Below are positions 7,119 to 13,570 of a stretch of 24,889 bases of DNA, one piece after another. The DNA is from JANWKQ01 sp964624635 (GTDB lineage Bacteria; Bacteroidota; Bacteroidia; CAIKAF01). Location: NCBI GenBank assembly GCA_964624635.1, contig CAZUXM010000039.1, positions 1 to 24,889 of the forward strand. The letters run 5' to 3'. How positions within the stretch are numbered: position 1 is the stretch's first letter; every line of letters begins with the position of its first letter. The position numbers were made by a program, and so were the translations under genes. The notes below the pieces were generated by a model. That model was not told the DNA's origin. It did no database searches and saw only the letters and a list, made by a program, of their open reading frames with translations.

Positions 7119-7189
7119 CAATAACTTTAATTCATCATATATCAGTCACATACTATTTTAGCGGCGATTATTAACAATTAAAGTTATTG
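7119..7189. repeat. Perfect 14-bp inverted repeat with 43-base spacer
   Basis: CAATAACTTTAATT (7119-7132) and AATTAAAGTTATTG (7176-7189) are exact reverse complements. The 43 bases between show no gene. It lies between the YHYH terminator and the aldolase promoter, so it may be a regulatory structure, an RNA hairpin, or the ends of a very small mobile-like element. Confidence 0.7.
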
Positions 7190-7192
7190 TTG

Positions 7193-7232
7193 TTTGATTT
7201 TTTAAAGTTTTCTCATACATTTAAAAATCAAA
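7193..7232 (+). promoter_or_regulatory. Candidate promoter and overlapping inverted repeat for the aldolase gene
   Basis: TTTG (7193-7196), 19 bases, then TACATTTA (7216-7223) fits TTTG-N19-TAnnTTTG with one mismatch. An inverted repeat, TTTGATTTTTTAAA (7193-7206) and TTTAAAAATCAAA (7220-7232), covers both boxes; one arm has an extra T. Start of transcription near 7230 would give a leader of about 30 bases. Low base complexity limits confidence. Confidence 0.45.
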
Positions 7233-7260
7233 AATTCAATAGCTTCTAACACCACTACGT

Positions 7261-7908
7261 ATGAAGTTTTTTATTGACACAGCAAATCTTGATCAAATTA
7301 AAGAAGCCCAGGATCTGGGGGTTCTGGATGGAGTTACTACCAATCCATCCTTAATGGCTAAAGAAGGAATTAGCGGAGAAAAAAATATTCTTGACCACTA
7401 TGTAAATATTTGTAACATAGTTAAAGGTGGTGATATCAGTGCTGAGGTCATCTCTACTGATTTTAAAGGAATGGTACAAGAAGGGGAAAAGCTAGCTGCT
7501 TTGCANNNNNNNNNNCCTATGATTAAAGATGGGGTTAAAGCACTTAAGTATTTTTCGGATAAAGGAATTAAAACCAATTGTACATTGGTGTTTTCGCCGG
7601 GTCAGGCATTATTGGCAGCCAAAGCCGGGGCTACTTATGTTTCTCCGTTCATTGGCAGATTAGATGATGTTTCGACCAACGGATTAAAATTAATTGAAGA
7701 GATTGTTACTATATACGGCAATTACGGATATAAAACTCAAATTTTAGCAGCTTCGGTTCGACACCCGATGCATATTATTGATTGTGCCATGATAGGTGCT
7801 GATGTAGTTACTTGTCCGCTGAGTGCTATTACTGCATTACTCAATCATCCTTTAACAGATATTGGGTTAGAAAAGTTCTTACAAGACTACCGTAAAGTAA
7901 ATGGTTAA
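7261..7908 (+). CDS. fsa: Transaldolase / fructose-6-phosphate aldolase family protein, with an assembly gap
   Basis: About 215 residues plus the unknown gap. MKFFIDTANLDQIKEA, GVTTNPSLMAKEG, PMIKDGVKALKYFSDKGI, NCTLVFSPGQALLAAKAGA, PFIGRLDD and LAASVRHP are all conserved in the short TalC/FSA-type transaldolases, which transfer or cleave dihydroxyacetone units in central sugar metabolism. Ten Ns (7506-7515) interrupt it between KLAAL and PMIKDG. By alignment with E. coli FSA from memory, this gap contains the IVVKV segment with the Schiff-base lysine (Lys85 in FSA), so the catalytic lysine is missing only from the assembly. Homologues have about eight residues here, so the real gap is likely near 22 bases; it is in frame either way. 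Confidence 0.93.
   Translation: MKFFIDTANLDQIKEAQDLGVLDGVTTNPSLMAKEGISGEKNILDHYVNICNIVKGGDISAEVISTDFKGMVQEGEKLAALXXXXPMIKDGVKALKYFSDKGIKTNCTLVFSPGQALLAAKAGATYVSPFIGRLDDVSTNGLKLIEEIVTIYGNYGYKTQILAASVRHPMHIIDCAMIGADVVTCPLSAITALLNHPLTDIGLEKFLQDYRKVNG
7506..7515. other. Assembly gap (10 N)
   Basis: A run of ten N, probably a fixed-size placeholder, inside the aldolase gene. Confidence 0.95.
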
Positions 7909-7994
7909 TATTTTATAACCAGATACTGATCATTCTACTTCGGTCGTTGATTTTATTAATAGGTATTAAATAACTAATATAAAACTGCAATGTC

Positions 7995-8609
7995 ATGAAT
8001 ATAAGAATGTATCCTAAAAGTCCGGCCCCAAGACATATTGCCATCTTAAAAGAAACTCTTGACAATAATGGGCTTATTATTATCCCAACTGACAGTGTGT
8101 ATGCCTTGGTATGCTCTTCCGAAAAACCTGAAGCCATCAAAAAAATGGCTCTATTAAAAGGTTGTGATCCTTCACACTTCTCCTTATTGTTTTCTGATTT
8201 AGCGATGGTAAGTGATTACTCTAAACCAATTAACAAAGACCATTATAAACTCATGAACAGAGTTTTACCTGGACCATTTACTTTTATATTACAGGCAAAT
8301 GGTAATCTTCAAAAGATCTTTGACGGCAGAAAGAGTTTAGGAGCCCGTATTCCTTCCAATAATATCCCCCTTATTCTTATTAAAGAATTAGGTGCTCCGT
8401 TAATATGTACCTCTATTCATGATGATGATGCTTTGATAGATTATACTACTGATCCTGAATTAATCATCCGCAATTGGGAAGGAAAGGTAGATGTGATTGT
8501 AAATGGAGGATATGGAAATAATGAACCATCTACTATCCTTGATTGCACTGACGGGGGTATAACTATGATTCGACAAGGTATTGGAGAGTTGGATGAGTTG
8601 ATGGTATAG
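7995..8609 (+). CDS. yciO: YciO-type YrdC/Sua5 domain protein
   Basis: 204 residues, one YrdC fold: GLIIIPTDSVYALVC near residue 30, FSLLFSDLAMVSDYS, LPGPFTFILQA, ARIPSNNIP, VDVIVNGGYG and STILDCTDG, ending MIRQGIGELDELMV. The pattern follows E. coli YciO closely rather than TsaC/Sua5, which make threonylcarbamoyl-AMP for tRNA t6A; YciO-type proteins bind tRNA or nucleotides but are not thought to be the main t6A synthase, so an annotation as L-threonylcarbamoyladenylate synthase would be family-level only. The gene is 86 bases after the aldolase gene, with no clear promoter box, and could be co-transcribed. Confidence 0.9.
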   Translation: MNIRMYPKSPAPRHIAILKETLDNNGLIIIPTDSVYALVCSSEKPEAIKKMALLKGCDPSHFSLLFSDLAMVSDYSKPINKDHYKLMNRVLPGPFTFILQANGNLQKIFDGRKSLGARIPSNNIPLILIKELGAPLICTSIHDDDALIDYTTDPELIIRNWEGKVDVIVNGGYGNNEPSTILDCTDGGITMIRQGIGELDELMV

Positions 8610-8676
8610 TCAATATTTTGTTGATTTCTTTTTATTCTATTAATCAAAAATTAATGATTTGAATAGCCCTGTTCGT

Positions 8677-8684
8677 TATTTTTG
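8677..8684 (+). promoter_or_regulatory. Candidate -7 box for the Cys-x-Cys protein gene
   Basis: TATTTTTG exactly fits TAnnTTTG and ends 9 bases before the ATG at 8694, implying a leader of only a few bases. A TTTG at 8658-8661 is only 15 bases upstream, shorter than the usual spacing. Confidence 0.5.
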
Positions 8685-8693
8685 AAACAGGCT

Positions 8694-9143
8694 ATGAAAA
8701 AAACACTCCTCCTCTTCTCTATGCTTATAATAGCTGCGTATGCAAATGTATTTGCCTGCGATTGTGCTCCAGCATCTAACCAAGACAGATTAGATGAAAA
8801 AATATATAGTGGTGATAGTTACGTTTTTTATACCGCCGAAGTATTATCTGTTAAATCTGCTTTTCACTTAGAGGTAACTGTACAAATAGAACGCATTTAC
8901 TATGGCAGTCAATTCATCAAAGACATTACTAAACCTATTACTGTTTATTTTGATTTGAGAAGTGAATGTGCCATTTCACAAACAGCCCATATCAAAGATG
9001 GTACTAAATTATTTATTACTTCTGCCTGGAATGCAATGGGTAGAATGCTCATTACCAATAATTGCGATGCATTTTTCCCTCATGCTGACATTACCACACA
9101 TCAATTAAATGATTATTTAGACGGTTTAAAAAACGTAGAGTAA
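8694..9143 (+). CDS. Secreted Cys-x-Cys protein, NTR/TIMP-like
   Basis: 149 residues from ATG 8694; TTG at 8682 lies inside the promoter box and is rejected as a start. A signal peptide (MKKTLLLFSMLIIAAYANVFA) places Cys22 at or beside the cleavage site, followed by Asp-Cys24 (CDCAP). Two more cysteines, Cys92 (SECAIS) and Cys124 (NNCDAF), complete a CxC...C...C set. The pattern of an exported N-terminal CxCAP, then FYTAEVLSV, a mid-domain C and a late NC is that of bacterial NTR/TIMP-like domains, a beta-barrel with the N-terminal CxC disulphide-linked. Cys22 could instead be a lipid-modified cysteine (VFAC is a loose lipobox). Function is unknown. It is convergent with the FAD oxidoreductase with just 6 bases between. 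Confidence 0.6.
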   Translation: MKKTLLLFSMLIIAAYANVFACDCAPASNQDRLDEKIYSGDSYVFYTAEVLSVKSAFHLEVTVQIERIYYGSQFIKDITKPITVYFDLRSECAISQTAHIKDGTKLFITSAWNAMGRMLITNNCDAFFPHADITTHQLNDYLDGLKNVE

Positions 9144-9149
9144 AAACTG

Positions 9150-10289
9150 TTATGCCAGGTCGGCTACCATCTTCCCTACATTTGTTCCAATAGCAACACC
9201 CATCCCCCCCATTCTTACAGCCACTAATACGTTCGGGTATATATATTTTATAATTGGACTTTTTTCTTTTCCCACTCCCATGGTTCCACTCCACTCAAAT
9301 TCAATCTCAAATTCCTTACCCGGAATAACAGTTTCAGATAAAAAACGCAGGAGATACTCATATATTTTATCGTTACGTTCCATTTCCGGGGTGATTTCTT
9401 CCTCCAAATCGATGTTTCTACCTCCTCCTAATAAAACTCTATTCCCTATATTTCTAAAATAGTCAAAACCCTCGTTATGATGAAATGCTCCTTGAAGAGT
9501 TAATCCATCAATTGGTGATGTAACCAATACTTGACCACGCGCCGGCTGTACATCTAATTCGGGAACCAAACTTTTTGCAAAACCATTTACAGTAATAATT
9601 AGCTGTTGAGCTTTGATTTCTACTTGTTGAGAGGCATATAAATGAACACATCCTGTTTCTTGCGAAAATTTATCGATGTTGATTCCTGTTATTATTTCCA
9701 CCCCAGATTGATAACAAAGTTTTACCAGATTTTTTATCAAAGCTCCACTATGCAATTGTCCTTCCAGGGGGTTAAATATCATTCCTGCTACATTTCCTAA
9801 TCCTAATTCAACCGAACGCGATCCGTCAGAAACTCTGTATATATCAGACTTAATGTTCAATACTTCAGCCACTTCTTTATTTAACCACGACAATTCCTTT
9901 TTACACTTTTCAAATTGTTCCTCTTCTCCTTTCAAAAAAACTTCGTAACCACCCCAATTATGATATTGAATATTATCAGGACCATGTAATTGTAATAAAG
10001 CATTCAAACCATCAAATCTTTCTTTTACTAAACGATAAGCCAGCTCCTTCCCATTTTTATCAATATCTGATAGTATTTCTGATGCGCTGCCAAAGCAAGA
10101 AAAGCCCGCGTTACGTGTGGTGGCTCCGTGCGGTAGAAATCCTCTTTCAAATACTACTACTTTTCGTTTTGGATACTTTTGTTTAATAAAATAGGCGGAG
10201 GATAATCCAACAATCCCACTTCCAATAATGGCAGTATCAATCTCTTTTAACCAGGCATCTTGTTCCCAATATGAAATATACGAATGCAT
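9150..10289 (-). CDS. FAD-dependent oxidoreductase, D-amino acid/glycine oxidase (DAO) family
   Basis: 379 residues from ATG 10289 (MHSYISYWEQDAWLK); the open frame back to 10469 would run across the divergent Rieske gene and adds no conserved sequence. Dinucleotide-binding GSGIVG is at residues 23-28, then VVVFERG, ATTRNAGFSC (typical TxxNAG after the FAD site), PLEGQLHSGALIKNL, PARGQVLVT, a long FAD-proximal GGGRN stretch and a C-terminal GTMGVGKEKSPI with GGMGVAIGTNVGK. This is the DAO superfamily of amine and amino-acid oxidising flavoproteins (DadA, glycine oxidase, sarcosine oxidase-like). The substrate is not evident. It diverges from the Rieske gene across an 85-base region. Confidence 0.9.
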   Translation of the reverse strand: MHSYISYWEQDAWLKEIDTAIIGSGIVGLSSAYFIKQKYPKRKVVVFERGFLPHGATTRNAGFSCFGSASEILSDIDKNGKELAYRLVKERFDGLNALLQLHGPDNIQYHNWGGYEVFLKGEEEQFEKCKKELSWLNKEVAEVLNIKSDIYRVSDGSRSVELGLGNVAGMIFNPLEGQLHSGALIKNLVKLCYQSGVEIITGINIDKFSQETGCVHLYASQQVEIKAQQLIITVNGFAKSLVPELDVQPARGQVLVTSPIDGLTLQGAFHHNEGFDYFRNIGNRVLLGGGRNIDLEEEITPEMERNDKIYEYLLRFLSETVIPGKEFEIEFEWSGTMGVGKEKSPIIKYIYPNVLVAVRMGGMGVAIGTNVGKMVADLA

Positions 10290-10362
10290 GGTGTAAATAT
10301 ATGATTTTTTGACGGGTGGTATATGACGAATACATCTGTCACCCTCATCTATCAAAAAATCA

Positions 10363-10370
10363 TATCTTTG
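10363..10370 (+). promoter_or_regulatory. Candidate -7 box for the Rieske/CrtU-like operon
   Basis: TATCTTTG exactly fits TAnnTTTG and ends just 4 bases before the ATG at 10375. Transcription would start at or next to the start codon, so the message would be leaderless. No -33 TTG is clear. Confidence 0.55.
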
Positions 10371-10374
10371 AATA

Positions 10375-11388
10375 ATGATAATCAACCAATGGTATTTAGC
10401 CTGTTTACCTGAAGAGCTGGAGAAACAAAATCCGCTTAAGCGTAAAATCATTGGTAAAGAATTGGTCATATTTAGAAATAAAAAAGGTGAAATAGGGATT
10501 ATTGAAGATAGGTGTTGCCATCGTAACGTTCATTTATCGTTAGGTTATATAAAAGATGATTGTATTAAGTGTGCTTATCATGGTTGGGAATATAACATCC
10601 ATGGAGAATGTGTTCATATACCTTCATTCCCTGAAGGGGAACAAATACCTAAAACAGCCCGCGTTGAAAAATATTCAACTCAAATAAAACATAAAGCCGT
10701 TTGGGTTTGGTTGGGTGAACAACACTTAAAAGATACTACATCAATTCCTCCAATGACCGAAATGGATGAATATCCAAGGGTATATAACTACCATTATTTA
10801 AATGCTGATTTACAATTGGTAGCCGAAAGTCTGATAGATGCCTACCATATTAACCATGTACACCGAAACAGTATTGGAACATTTATGGGTAATTTACATG
10901 GAGAAAAAGTAGATTTTAATTTACAAATAAGCGATACTGCTCTTACTGGTGAATATATTCGCCATAATGAAGGGTCCATTTGGGAAAAACTATATTTCGG
11001 GTTTACCAAACAAATCATTACTAAAATAGGTTTTTGGTTTCCAGGGACGAGCAAGCTTGACATTCATTTCAAAAAAAAGAGAATGGTGATTTATGAACAT
11101 TTTTATCAGGTAGATGATGAAACGGTTTGTATGTTACAAATTACCTGCTGGAAAAAAATATTAACTCAGTTTCCTCTCAACTTCTTTGCTAAATCAATGA
11201 TGCTTAAAAAAAGCAATACCATAGTTGAAGAAGATTTAGTTTTTTTAGAAAACAATAAAATGGTGAAAGACAGAACCGGAAAAAGAGATTTGCTCATTAA
11301 AAGTGATGAAGTAACTTTTGAGTTCACCAAATTATGGAACCGTAATTTACAGAAGAATGAAAACGTGGCTGAGGAAAAAAATTCGTAA
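10375..11388 (+). CDS. Rieske [2Fe-2S] non-haem iron oxygenase
   Basis: 337 residues from ATG 10375. The Rieske cluster ligands are Cys47-x-His49 (RCCHRN) and Cys66-x-x-His69 (CAYHGW). The mononuclear iron site has Glu151, Asp155, His158 and His163 (ESLIDAYHINHVH), a D-x2-H-x4-H pattern as in Rieske oxygenases; an acidic EEDLVFLEN stretch near residue 285 is a likely place for the carboxylate ligand. Such enzymes hydroxylate or demethylate hydrophobic substrates with O2 and an electron-transfer partner, which is not in the window. The stop lies 32 bases inside the following CrtU-like gene, so the two are translationally coupled and probably act in one pathway. The exact substrate is unknown; carotenoid or terpenoid is inferred from the neighbour. 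Confidence 0.9.
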   Translation: MIINQWYLACLPEELEKQNPLKRKIIGKELVIFRNKKGEIGIIEDRCCHRNVHLSLGYIKDDCIKCAYHGWEYNIHGECVHIPSFPEGEQIPKTARVEKYSTQIKHKAVWVWLGEQHLKDTTSIPPMTEMDEYPRVYNYHYLNADLQLVAESLIDAYHINHVHRNSIGTFMGNLHGEKVDFNLQISDTALTGEYIRHNEGSIWEKLYFGFTKQIITKIGFWFPGTSKLDIHFKKKRMVIYEHFYQVDDETVCMLQITCWKKILTQFPLNFFAKSMMLKKSNTIVEEDLVFLENNKMVKDRTGKRDLLIKSDEVTFEFTKLWNRNLQKNENVAEEKNS

Positions 11389-12868
11389 AAAATTACAGGA
11401 TTATCAGGTTCCGTTAAACTCCCCGAACCCTTCACTTCCTGAAAAATTAGAACATAAAAAAAAGGTAGCTGTAGTAGGGGCCGGTATAGCAGGATTAAGT
11501 GCTGCCGCTAATTTAGCTGAACGTGGGTTTGAAGTAACCATCTTCGAAAAAGATTCATTTTTATGTGGTAAAATGGGTTCATGGAAATTTGAAACCAGTA
11601 ATGGTGAACAATTAAATGTTGAACATGGATTTCATGCTTTTTTCAGGCAATACCATAATCTGAGAAGATTCATGAAAGAAAAACTGAATAATTACCAATA
11701 CCTTATTCCGATTGATGATTATGTAGTATTATTTGAAGATAAAACAAAACAAGGTTTTAAAAATTTAGATCCTACCCCTGGGCTCAATGTTTTACACATG
11801 AGAAAATTTGGGGTATTCAATCTTCTTACTTTTATCAATCCATTAAGCATTCCATTTTTACATCTATTAAAATTCGATGTAAAAAAAACGTATAAAAAAT
11901 TTGACAAAGAGAGTTTTAAAAGGTATGCTAAGAGAACAATGATGCCTAAACGAATGCAAATGATGTTCAATACATTTGCTAGGGCATTTTTTTCGGAACC
12001 TCATAAAATGAGTATGGCTGAACTTATTAAAGGTTTCCATTTTTATTTTTTAAGTAATGAAGATGGTTTACTGTACGATGTGCTCAATGATGATTTTTCC
12101 ATTACCTTCGAAAAACCCTGGAAAGATTTTTTAGAAAAACATGGAGTTCAAATTCACTTAAGCACTCCCGTAAATAAAATTGAGAATAAGCCGGATGGTT
12201 TTATCATCAATCATCAATCATTTGATTACTGCATATTAGCTACAGATGTAAAACACATTAAACCGTTGGTGGCCAATAGCTCTTCATTACAGCAACACTC
12301 ATCATTCAATAAAAAAGTAGAACTATTAGGAAACTCCGACAGATATGCTGTATTGAGAATCTGGACAGATACTTTTGAAAATGAAAACAATTTGCCTTTT
12401 TTTATTTTTACTGACAGAATAGAATGTCTTGATTCTATTACCCTATACCATAAAATGGAAAAAGAATCAGGAGAATGGAGTAAAAAACACAACGGGGGTA
12501 TATTTGAATTACATTGTTATGCTTTACCGTCACATCTGGATACCGAAGAAAAAATCAAGGATCAATTAATGAAAGAACTTTTTCATTATCTACCTGAACT
12601 CAAAAATCTAAAAATAGTTCACTCTTATTTTCAACATAAACAAGACTTTGCTGCATTCCATGTAGGATTACATGGGAACAGACCCACCATTACTACTGAA
12701 ATACCCAACTTGTATTTAGCCGGTGATTGGGTAAAGATGGACAATTGCACGATGTTAATGGAAGCAGCTTTTACCAGCGGATCAATAGCTGCCAACGAAA
12801 TATTTAAAAAGGAGGGTCTTAGAGAAAACTTGTTGACGAGTGTCCCAACCAAAGGATTATTGGCATAA
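11357..12868 (+). CDS. CrtU/CruE-like FAD carotenoid desaturase/methyltransferase homologue
   Basis: 503 residues from ATG 11357, which overlaps the Rieske gene by 32 bases. FAD-binding VAVVGAGIAGLSAA is at about residues 37-50. Strong family marks follow: LGxKxGSW as CGKMGSW (70-76), VEHGFHAFFRQYHNLR (88-103), FNTFARAFFSEP, MSMAELIKGFHFYFL and GLLYDV, and the C-terminal NLYLAGDW and MLMEAAFTSGSIAANEI FAD segment. From memory these match isorenieratene synthase CrtU and CruE, which desaturate and move a methyl group on beta- or gamma-carotene rings. A close alternative is another phytoene-desaturase or squalene/hopanoid-type oxidoreductase. With the Rieske oxygenase it may aromatise or oxidise a ring end group. 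Confidence 0.75.
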   Translation: MKTWLRKKIRKKLQDYQVPLNSPNPSLPEKLEHKKKVAVVGAGIAGLSAAANLAERGFEVTIFEKDSFLCGKMGSWKFETSNGEQLNVEHGFHAFFRQYHNLRRFMKEKLNNYQYLIPIDDYVVLFEDKTKQGFKNLDPTPGLNVLHMRKFGVFNLLTFINPLSIPFLHLLKFDVKKTYKKFDKESFKRYAKRTMMPKRMQMMFNTFARAFFSEPHKMSMAELIKGFHFYFLSNEDGLLYDVLNDDFSITFEKPWKDFLEKHGVQIHLSTPVNKIENKPDGFIINHQSFDYCILATDVKHIKPLVANSSSLQQHSSFNKKVELLGNSDRYAVLRIWTDTFENENNLPFFIFTDRIECLDSITLYHKMEKESGEWSKKHNGGIFELHCYALPSHLDTEEKIKDQLMKELFHYLPELKNLKIVHSYFQHKQDFAAFHVGLHGNRPTITTEIPNLYLAGDWVKMDNCTMLMEAAFTSGSIAANEIFKKEGLRENLLTSVPTKGLLA

Positions 12869-12870
12869 AT

Positions 12871-12892
12871 AAAAAAAGCGGCTAAAAGCCGC
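12871..12892 (-). terminator. Rho-independent terminator for the DUF6580 gene
   Basis: GCGGCT (12878-12883) pairs with AGCCGC (12887-12892) with a 3-base loop. On the minus strand it is followed by seven T, so it terminates the leftward gene; the plus strand has no U tract, so it would be a weak stop for the CrtU-like gene. Confidence 0.75.
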
Positions 12893-12914
12893 CTATATAT
12901 CATCTAAATATATT

Positions 12915-13520
12915 TTAAGATACAAATACCGGTTTCAAAGATCTTCTGTTCACCAGGTAATAACTTCCAAACAAAACAGTCATAAAAAACAAATCACCCA
13001 TGATGCCATTCAAAAAGAAGGAACCAAATGCAGGAGCAAAATCATTTTTATAAAACGGTAGCCCAGCAGCCAAACAATTTAAATAACCATTAAAGCCCTG
13101 GCCGTATAAATTACCTTCAAAAAAGCAGAATGAATTGGTGATAAAATAGAATAATAATGATGATGAAATGGTAACACCTAATAACTTAGGAATACCAACC
13201 CCATTTCTTAAAAAAGTACCTAAAAAGAATACCACCAATAAGCTGGTATATACTCCCAATGCTGTTGGTGAAACAAAATATTGAATACCATGTGTAGTTG
13301 AGGTTTCAACAAAAGTATTTACAAATATATCACTGATGAACCAACATAACATAGGTAAAGCAAACCCCATCCACTTTTTAGGTAAGTAGGCTGTGCTTAA
13401 TAAAGCAATAGCAATCATTGGAGTCATATTAAGCGGATGCTTAATAATTCTTGATAAAACTGATAAAATAATGGTGATAGTTACCAGTGCTATTACAAAC
13501 AACGTTTTATTGTTTTTCAT
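12915..13520 (-). CDS. DUF6580 family membrane protein
   Basis: 201 residues with several hydrophobic segments (about residues 8-20, 35-47, 52-70, 86-104, 110-128 and 168-190), so an integral inner-membrane protein. RIIKHPLNMTPMIAIALLS, then the ISDIFVN stretch and SSLLFYFITNSFCFFEG and FFLNGIMGDLFFM are hallmarks of DUF6580, a family predicted to be substrate-binding transport components and with no demonstrated substrate. It has its own promoter box and terminator and stands alone, separated by 50 bases from the M19 gene. It does not look like a classical S-component motif set. Confidence 0.78.
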   Translation of the reverse strand: MKNNKTLFVIALVTITIILSVLSRIIKHPLNMTPMIAIALLSTAYLPKKWMGFALPMLCWFISDIFVNTFVETSTTHGIQYFVSPTALGVYTSLLVVFFLGTFLRNGVGIPKLLGVTISSSLLFYFITNSFCFFEGNLYGQGFNGYLNCLAAGLPFYKNDFAPAFGSFFLNGIMGDLFFMTVLFGSYYLVNRRSLKPVFVS

Positions 13521-13539
13521 TCAAGTAAAATTTATACTA

Positions 13540-13547
13540 CAAATGTA
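13540..13547 (-). promoter_or_regulatory. Candidate -7 box for the DUF6580 gene
   Basis: The minus strand reads TACATTTG (exact TAnnTTTG), 19 bases upstream of the ATG at 13520. No -33 TTG at the usual spacing. Confidence 0.5.
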
Positions 13548-13570
13548 CTAAAATTTTTGCTGAGTATGAG

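Noticed and set aside
7119..7189. Reading the 14-bp inverted repeat as ends of a mobile element
   Set aside because: No target duplication flanks it, the spacer is just 43 bases and no second copy is in the window.
9150..10469. Longer reading frame for the FAD oxidoreductase (start 10469)
   Set aside because: It runs across the divergent Rieske gene; the conserved FAD site starts after the ATG at 10289, so the shorter form is kept.
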